Source: Streptomyces morookaense (lineage in GTDB: Bacteria > Actinomycetota > Actinomycetes > Streptomycetales > Streptomycetaceae). Taken from it: DNA of 64,000 nucleotides. The position numbers and the translations under genes are program-made. Within the stretch, counting starts at the first letter, position 1. The number at the start of each line of letters is the position of its first letter. Of this stretch, positions 58,784 to 64,000 are shown piece by piece. A model generated the notes under the pieces. It was not told the origin of the DNA. It saw only the letters and a program-made list of their open reading frames with translations, and did not search any database. Location: positions 85,391 through 149,390 of the forward strand of contig NZ_JABBXF010000030.1 of NCBI RefSeq assembly GCF_013030945.1, in the 5' to 3' direction.

Positions 58784-60412
58784 TCAGTCGGCAGAACCGC
58801 TGAACGTGGCCTGCAGCCGTTTCCTGTCCGGCTTGCCCACGGACGTGAGCGGGATCTCCGGGACCAGGTGCACGGCCTTCGGTGCGTACATCGGGCCCTT
58901 GCGGGCCGTGACGAACTCCCGCAGCCCGTCCGTGCCGGGGCGGCGGCCCGCCACGGGGACGACGGCGACGTGGACCTGTTCGTCCGCGTCGTCGTCGCGG
59001 ATGCCGAAGACCGCGCACCGGGCGACGTCGGGGTGTTCGAGGATGACCTCCTCCAACTCGGCCGGGTAGACGTGCCCGCCGACTACGATGATCATGTCCT
59101 TGATGCGGTCGACGATGAACAGGTAACCGTTCTCGTCGAGATAGCCCACGTCCCCGGTGCGCAGCCAGCCGTCCCGGAACATCTCGGCCGTCAGCTCGGG
59201 CTGCTTCCAGTAGCCGCGCATCATGCCCGCGGACCGTACGTGGATCTCGCCCTCCTCCCCCGGCGGCAGGGTGCGGCCCGCGGCGTCGCGGATGGCGAGT
59301 TCTACACCCGGCAGCGGGCGGCCTGTGGTGATGCGGCCGTCGCGTCCGGTCACCGCGTGGTCGTCCGGTGTCGCCACGGTGATGGTGAGGGCCTCCGACT
59401 GTCCGTAGGCGCCGTAGAGCACCGGCCCGAACACCTCGGTGGCCTGGCGCAGTCGGGCGGGCGAGGCGGCGCAGCCGCCGTAGGCGATGCGGCGGAGGCC
59501 GGAGTGGTCGGTGGCGGCGAGGTTCGGGTGGTCGAGCAACTGGTGGAGCAGGGGCGGCAGGACGAACACGTCCGTGATGTGCTCCCGCTCGATCGCGGCG
59601 AGGACGTCGCCCGGGTCGAAGGAGTGCTGCAGGACGACTGATCCGCCGTGGCGGAGGGTTATGTCGGTGAAGACGCCCGCGAGATGGGCGAGCGGTGTGC
59701 AGGCGAGGTAACGGTGCGGTTCGTCGGAGGCACCGGCGTCGCCGACGGGGCGGCCGAGGGAGGCGGCGTAGGGGCCGTGGGCCATGGGAATCCCCTTGGG
59801 AATCCCGGTGGTTCCGCCGGTGTGGCGGATGCTCCAGATGTCCTCCGGACCGGCCGGGCACACGAACGGCCGCGGCTCGTACCGTGCGGAGCTCGCCTGC
59901 AGGTCCTCGCCGAAGGGGCCGGGCCCGAGGGTGAGCACCGTGAGGCCCGGGATGAGCGGCAGCAGTTCCTTCGCGTCCTCGTACCGGGTGGCGTCGACGA
60001 GCAGCACGGCGGCTTCGACGCTCTCGACGATGCGGGCCAGGGTGACAGGGGCCATGCCCTCGTACAGGCTGGTCACACAGGCGCCGGTGAGGTTCGCCGC
60101 GTAGCGGCCGGCGAGAGCCTCGGCGGTGTTGCCGGTGAGCAGGCCCACGACCGTGCCGCGGCCGACGCCCCGGCCGGTCAGGTCCCACGCCATGCGCAGC
60201 ACGCCCTCGCGGAACTCCCCGGCGGCGATGCGGCGTCCGTCGGAGGCGGTCAGCACCGTGCGCCCGGGGTCGTCCCCGGCGGCGAGAGCGGCGAGGATCG
60301 CGTCGGCATACGTGACGAATTCTCCGGGTGACGAGGACGATGAGACGGTGGCGTACACGTCTGACCCGTCTGACCCGTCGGACGCGGCGGGGTCGGTGAA
60401 GCGGTTGGCCAT
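58784..60412 (-). CDS. Acyl-CoA synthetase / AMP-dependent ligase
   Basis: The 542-residue protein contains the P-loop IRHTGGTTGIPKG, YGAYGQSEA, the hinge GDVGYLDENGYLFIVDRIKD and catalytic lysine region TSVGKPDRKRL of the ANL superfamily. It activates a carboxylic acid as acyl-AMP and transfers it to CoA; the specificity pocket (LPPLLHQLLDHP ... RRIAYGGCAAS) resembles medium-chain/aromatic ligases. A low-complexity Asp/Ser/Gly start (residues 10-31) precedes the domain. No partner gene is adjacent. Confidence 0.88.
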   Translation of the reverse strand: MANRFTDPAASDGSDGSDVYATVSSSSSPGEFVTYADAILAALAAGDDPGRTVLTASDGRRIAAGEFREGVLRMAWDLTGRGVGRGTVVGLLTGNTAEALAGRYAANLTGACVTSLYEGMAPVTLARIVESVEAAVLLVDATRYEDAKELLPLIPGLTVLTLGPGPFGEDLQASSARYEPRPFVCPAGPEDIWSIRHTGGTTGIPKGIPMAHGPYAASLGRPVGDAGASDEPHRYLACTPLAHLAGVFTDITLRHGGSVVLQHSFDPGDVLAAIEREHITDVFVLPPLLHQLLDHPNLAATDHSGLRRIAYGGCAASPARLRQATEVFGPVLYGAYGQSEALTITVATPDDHAVTGRDGRITTGRPLPGVELAIRDAAGRTLPPGEEGEIHVRSAGMMRGYWKQPELTAEMFRDGWLRTGDVGYLDENGYLFIVDRIKDMIIVVGGHVYPAELEEVILEHPDVARCAVFGIRDDDADEQVHVAVVPVAGRRPGTDGLREFVTARKGPMYAPKAVHLVPEIPLTSVGKPDRKRLQATFSGSAD

Positions 60413-60506
60413 GGGCCGTACCTCCTTGGCGGTGAAGTGCTCACTCCCGACCGTAGAGACGAACTCTCATGCCTTCCACGACCAGTTCTGCCATATGTTC
60501 ATGCCG

Positions 60507-61397
60507 TTACGAGCATGATGGCATCCCGCCGAAGTGCTCGACCGCGAGCTCCCGGAAGTGCCGGGCGGCAGCCGACACATAGGCGTCCTGCCGGTGTACG
60601 AGCGTGAGGGTGCGGTGGCAGCCGGGCGCGTCGAGCCGTACCCAGGCGACGGGGGCGACGCCCGCGGCGCGGCAGGACATCGCGGGGATGAGGCCGATGC
60701 CGAGTCCCGCGCTGACCAGTTCCTGGGTGGCGCCGGGCTCGATGCCCTCGCAGGTGATGGCGGGCACCAGGCCCGCCTCGGCGAAGAGCCGGTCCAGCAG
60801 GGCGCGTTGCCAGTGTCCTGGGCGGGTGCTGACGAAGGTCTCGTCCGCGAGCTCGGCGATGCCGACGCGCTCCCGCCCGGCCAGCCGGTGGCCGGGCGGG
60901 ACGGCGAGCAGCACCTCCTCGCGGAGGAGTTCGAGCGAGGTGAGCGAGGGGCCGGCGAGCGGCTGCGAGGCGACGCAGAAGTCCACTTCGCGGTCGCGGA
61001 GGCGGCGTTCCATCTCCTGGGCGTGGGACTGGAAGAGGCGGACGGTGACGCCGGGGTGCCGCTCCCGGAAGGCGGCCAGCAGGCCGGCGAGGGTGAGCAT
61101 GGTCTCGGCACCGACGGCGACACTGCCCAGTTCCGGCCCTGCCGCGTCGGCGAGTTCGCGGCGGGCGTCGTCGAGTTCGGCCAGCGCGCGGTCTACGCGG
61201 CGCAGGAAGGCGGTGCCGTAACGGTTGAGGCGGATGCGGCGGCCCTGGCGGTCGAAGAGGGGGACGCCGAGTTCGGTTTCGAGGCGGGCGATGGTGCGGC
61301 TCACCGAGGGCTGGGCGACGCGCAGTTCGTCCGCGGCGCGGCTGATGTGTTCGTGGCGGGCGACGGCCTGGAAGTACCTCAGTGACAGGAGGTCCAC
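60507..61397 (-). CDS. LysR-family transcriptional regulator
   Basis: GTG 61397 (296 residues) lies 5 bases after the aldo-keto reductase stop, so they form an operon. The winged HTH is LRYFQAVARHEHISRAADEL, VAQPSVSRTIARLETELGVP and the effector domain runs from about 90 to 290 with a GIGLIPA motif. LysR proteins usually sit divergent to their target; this one lies in the same direction and after the reductase, so feedback control is a possibility. Confidence 0.9.
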   Translation of the reverse strand: MDLLSLRYFQAVARHEHISRAADELRVAQPSVSRTIARLETELGVPLFDRQGRRIRLNRYGTAFLRRVDRALAELDDARRELADAAGPELGSVAVGAETMLTLAGLLAAFRERHPGVTVRLFQSHAQEMERRLRDREVDFCVASQPLAGPSLTSLELLREEVLLAVPPGHRLAGRERVGIAELADETFVSTRPGHWQRALLDRLFAEAGLVPAITCEGIEPGATQELVSAGLGIGLIPAMSCRAAGVAPVAWVRLDAPGCHRTLTLVHRQDAYVSAAARHFRELAVEHFGGMPSCS

Positions 61398-61402
61398 GGC
61401 GC

Positions 61403-62440
61403 CTACTTGACGAGGGGCGGCGAGAGGCGGGCGAAGCCTTCCTGCCGGTGGTAGGGGTAGTACGGGTACGGGGCGGGTACGGCGCTCGCCGCGTCGAGCC
61501 TGGCGGTCTGGTCGGGGGTGAGCGTCCAGCCGACGGAACCGAGGTTCTGCCTCAGTTGTTCCTCGTTGCGGGCGCCGATGATGACGGAGGAGACGGTCGG
61601 CCGCTGCAGCAGCCAGTTGATGGCGATCTGGGGTACGGATTTTCCGGTCTCCTGGGCGATTTCGTCGAGGGCGTCGACCACGCGGTAGAGGTCCTCGTCC
61701 GCGACCGGCGGGCCGTAGTCGGCCGTGCGGTGCAGGCGGCTGTGTTCCGGGAGCGGCTGGCCGCGGCGCACCTTGCCGGTGAGCCGGCCCCATCCGAGCG
61801 GGCTCCAGACGACGGCGCCGACGCCCTGGTCGGCGGCGAGCGGCATCAGTTCCCACTCGTAGTCGCGGCCGACGAGCGAGTAGTAGACCTGGTGCGCGGC
61901 GTAGCGGGGGCGGCCGTGCTGTTCCGCGGCGGCGAGGGACTTCATCAGCTGCCAGCCGGAGAAGTTGGAGACGCCGGTGTGGCGGACCTTGCCGGCCTGT
62001 ACGAGGTGATCGAGTGCGTCCAGAACGTCTTCGACGGGCGTGGCCGCGTCGAAGGCGTGGAGCTGGAAGAGGTCGATGTGGTCGGTGCCGAGCCGGCGCA
62101 GGGCGTCCTCGCAGGCGCGGATCAGACGGGTGCGGGAGGTGCCGGCATCGTCGGGTCCGTCGCCCATGGGCAGGCCGGTCTTGGTGGACAGGAGCACCTG
62201 GTCGCGGCGGCCCTTGACGGCCTGGCCGAGCACTTCTTCGGAGGCGCCGCCGGAATAGACGTCGGCGGTGTCGAACATGGTGACCCCGGCATCGAGGCAG
62301 ATGTCCACCAGGCGGCGCGCCTCGCGGGCGTCCGTGGTGCCCCAGGCCCCGAACAGTTCTCCGCGGCCGCCGAAGGTGCCCGCGCCGAAGCTCAGCACCG
62401 GGACGTTCAGGCCGGACGTTCCCAACTGTCGCTGTTCCAT
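61403..62440 (-). CDS. Aldo/keto reductase
   Basis: ATG 62440 gives 345 residues of the AKR fold: catalytic Asp and Tyr in FDTADVYSGGASEEVLG, Lys in TKTGL, and His in IDLFQLHAFD, with NADPH-loop WSPLGWGRLTGK and VIIGARNEEQL. All four catalytic residues (D, Y, K, H) are visible. It reduces an aldehyde or ketone with NADPH. It is divergent from TetR at 62549 over a palindrome and precedes the LysR gene. Confidence 0.92.
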   Translation of the reverse strand: MEQRQLGTSGLNVPVLSFGAGTFGGRGELFGAWGTTDAREARRLVDICLDAGVTMFDTADVYSGGASEEVLGQAVKGRRDQVLLSTKTGLPMGDGPDDAGTSRTRLIRACEDALRRLGTDHIDLFQLHAFDAATPVEDVLDALDHLVQAGKVRHTGVSNFSGWQLMKSLAAAEQHGRPRYAAHQVYYSLVGRDYEWELMPLAADQGVGAVVWSPLGWGRLTGKVRRGQPLPEHSRLHRTADYGPPVADEDLYRVVDALDEIAQETGKSVPQIAINWLLQRPTVSSVIIGARNEEQLRQNLGSVGWTLTPDQTARLDAASAVPAPYPYYPYHRQEGFARLSPPLVK

Positions 62441-62465
62441 GACAGCTCCCCTCCCACTGACGACT

Positions 62466-62483
62466 GAACCATGTAAACGGTTC
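62466..62483. promoter_or_regulatory. Palindromic operator between AKR and TetR
   Basis: GAACC-ATGTAAAC-GGTTC is a perfect 5-bp-arm inverted repeat in the 108-base divergent gap, with CCGTTAA nearby. Confidence 0.55.
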
Positions 62484-62548
62484 TGCGATCCCGTTAAGAT
62501 GAGACGACCGTACCAGGCGCGAGCCATTAAAGGAACTGGAGTCCCGTT

Positions 62549-63193
62549 ATGAGTGCCGGAGAGCCGGAGCCCGAGCAGGGGCCGGAGCCGGGAACGGTGC
62601 GCCCCGGCGGGCGCACCGCCCGGGTGCGCGCGGCGGTCCTGCAGGCCGCCGGGGACGTACTGGCCGAGCAGGGCTTCGCCCACCTCGACCTCGGCGACGT
62701 CGCACGCCGCGCCCAGGTGGGCAGGACGACCGTCTACCGCCGCTGGGGAACGGTGACCGCCCTCGTGGCCGACCTGCTGCAGGACATGGCCGAGCAGTCC
62801 CTGCCCCGCACCGAGACCGGCTCCCTGCTCGGCGACCTCAGGGCCAACGCCCGCCTGGTGCAGCGCACGCTCACCGACGCACGCCAGGGGCCGCTGTTCA
62901 AGGCGGTGATCGCGGCCGCCACCTGGGACGCCCGGACCGCCGAGGCCCTGCACCGCTTCTACGACACCCGCGTCGCCGAGTGGGCACCGTGCGTCCGGCA
63001 GGCCGCCGACCGGGGCGAGGTCCCCGAGGACACCGACGCGCACGAGGTGATCCGCGCGGTCTCCGCCCCTCTTTACTACCGCCTGCTGACCAGCGACGTC
63101 CCGCTCGACCGGGCCGCCGCCGACCGGGCCGCGGAGGCCGCCGCGGCCGCCGCCCGCGCCGGGGCGTATGTGCGGCACCACAAGCGGACATGA
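62549..63193 (+). CDS. TetR-family regulator
   Basis: ATG 62549 gives 214 residues with an acidic N-terminal tail, an HTH (VRAAVLQAAGDVLAEQGF, DVARRAQVGRTTVYRRWGTV) and a TetR_C_16-type ligand domain. It is divergent from the aldo-keto reductase/LysR operon and is the likely repressor of it, in response to an aldehyde or ketone. A hairpin (63223-63252) follows. Confidence 0.88.
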   Translation: MSAGEPEPEQGPEPGTVRPGGRTARVRAAVLQAAGDVLAEQGFAHLDLGDVARRAQVGRTTVYRRWGTVTALVADLLQDMAEQSLPRTETGSLLGDLRANARLVQRTLTDARQGPLFKAVIAAATWDARTAEALHRFYDTRVAEWAPCVRQAADRGEVPEDTDAHEVIRAVSAPLYYRLLTSDVPLDRAAADRAAEAAAAAARAGAYVRHHKRT

Positions 63194-63222
63194 GCGCACG
63201 GACGTGAGCACGTGGAAACACC

Positions 63223-63252
63223 GGAGGCCGGACCCTTACGGGCCCGGCCTCC
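63223..63252. terminator. Hairpin terminator between TetR and FtsW-like genes
   Basis: GGAGGCCGGaCCC (63223-63235), loop TTAC, and GGGcCCGGCCTCC (63240-63252) pair over 12 bases with one mismatch, serving both convergent genes. Confidence 0.75.
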
Positions 63253-63267
63253 GCGCACTCGATGCGC

Positions 63268-64000
63268 TCAGTGTCTGATCAGTTGCGTCGCCTGGTCGTC
63301 CTCGTCGGGCGCCGGCTCCGGATCGGGCCTCCGTGCCGCGTCACTGATCTTGATCAGCAGCGCGATGAGCACCCATGTGGCCACTTGGGACGAACCGCCG
63401 GAGGCGAGGAACGGCAGCGCCTTGCCGGTCAGCGGGATCAGGCCCATGACGCCGCCGCAGACCACGAAGACCTGCAGCGCGAGAGCGCTGGCCAGGCCCG
63501 TCGCCAGCAGCTTGCCGAACGGGTCGCGGGCGTCGAGCGCGGCCCGCAGACCCCGCTGGACGAGCAGGGCGAACAGCACGAAGACCGCCATCGTGCCGGC
63601 GAGGCCGAGCTCCTCGCCGACGGTGGTCAGGATGAAGTCGCTGCGGCCGGCGAACTTGATGAGGTCGGAGTGGCCCTTGCCGAGGCCGGTGCCCATGACG
63701 CCGCCGCTGCCGAAGCTGAACAGCGCCTGCGCGGCCTGGTCGGAGACGATCTCGGCGGGCCGGGGCACCTTGTAGTAGTCCATCGGGTGCAGCCAGGCGG
63801 CGACACGGCCGTGCACGTGGGGCTCGAACGAGGCGACCACGACGGCGCCGACGGAGAACATCAGCAGGCCCGTCGCCACCCAGCTGGTGCGCTCGGTGGC
63901 CACGTACAGCATGATCACGAACAGGCCGAAGAAGATCAGCGAGGTGCCGAGGTCGCGCTCGAAGATGAGCACCACCAGGCTCAGCACCCACACCGCGGCG
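63268..64000 (-). CDS. FtsW/RodA/SpoVE-family protein, N-terminus off the right edge
   Basis: At least 244 residues of a SEDS glycosyltransferase are present, lacking the first helices. Visible features are ERDLGTSLIFFGLFVIM, a long loop with PRPAEIVSDQAAQALFSFGSGG, GLGKGHSDLIKF, the catalytic-site TTVGEELGLAG (the acidic residue of the SEDS core) and LTGKALPFLASGGSSQ of the last helices. SEDS proteins polymerise lipid II into peptidoglycan in division, growth or sporulation. The branch cannot be chosen without the N-terminus and neighbours. Confidence 0.9.
   Translation of the reverse strand, partial: AAVWVLSLVVLIFERDLGTSLIFFGLFVIMLYVATERTSWVATGLLMFSVGAVVVASFEPHVHGRVAAWLHPMDYYKVPRPAEIVSDQAAQALFSFGSGGVMGTGLGKGHSDLIKFAGRSDFILTTVGEELGLAGTMAVFVLFALLVQRGLRAALDARDPFGKLLATGLASALALQVFVVCGGVMGLIPLTGKALPFLASGGSSQVATWVLIALLIKISDAARRPDPEPAPDEDDQATQLIRH

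Overview
The window reads as high-GC actinomycete DNA, almost certainly Streptomyces or a close relative. Third codon positions are nearly all G/C, GTG starts and 4-base stop/start overlaps are common, and Tat and Sec secreted proteins and TetR, HxlR, IclR, LysR, WYL and XRE regulators are abundant. Many insertion-sequence relics and broken genes suggest an accessory part of the chromosome rather than the core. No tRNA, rRNA, CRISPR array or phage structural gene was seen.

Layout. 1-10 kb: an edge-truncated nitrate/nitrite-type sensor kinase, a small secreted protein, a dead type III polyketide synthase fused to transposase debris, an FAD monooxygenase, and a NarL-type signalling block (response regulator, kinase, response regulator, kinase) with a DevR/DosR-like box in its divergent promoter. 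9.6-13.7 kb: a peptidoglycan-binding exoprotein, an SsuABC/TauABC-like ABC importer and a stand-alone TrpF. 13.9-17.7 kb: an envelope/secretome group (DUF4232 protein, Lys-Pro-Ala repeat protein, RlpA-like protein, polysaccharide deacetylase, ricin-domain basic secretory protease). 18-23 kb: an Eis-like acetyltransferase and a TetR-controlled multicopper oxidase operon. 23-33 kb: a relic-rich stretch holding an IclR regulator, a mycothiol-dependent-type enzyme, an XRE-NACHT membrane NTPase, and a 1.5-kb inverted-repeat-bounded element carrying an acetyltransferase. 33-37.5 kb: HxlR with a NmrA-type oxidoreductase, then a metallo-beta-lactamase-fold hydrolase divergent from a two-subunit (AtzG/AtzE-like) amidase around a 43-bp palindrome.

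37.7-44.1 kb: the most notable locus, a tightly packed minus-strand cluster of acyl-ACP desaturase, acyl carrier protein, ketosynthase, MMPL exporter, type III polyketide synthase and membrane ICMT-like methyltransferase. Read together it looks like a line that makes or tailors a fatty acyl-ACP starter, extends it to an alkylresorcinol- or alkylpyrone-type lipid, methylates it and exports it.

44.5-51 kb: TetR plus a TIM-barrel protein, a second TetR whose promoter shares a motif with the amidase palindrome, an MFS exporter divergent from a WYL regulator, and more transposase debris. 51-64 kb: a Tat-signal cytidine/guanine-deaminase-like protein, a triplicated propeller-like protein, an esterase, a CPBP protease, a transposon junction that beheaded a GNAT gene, a DUF1203 protein, an XRE-cupin regulator divergent from a methyltransferase, an acyl-CoA synthetase, a LysR/aldo-keto reductase pair divergent from TetR, and an edge-truncated FtsW/RodA-family protein.
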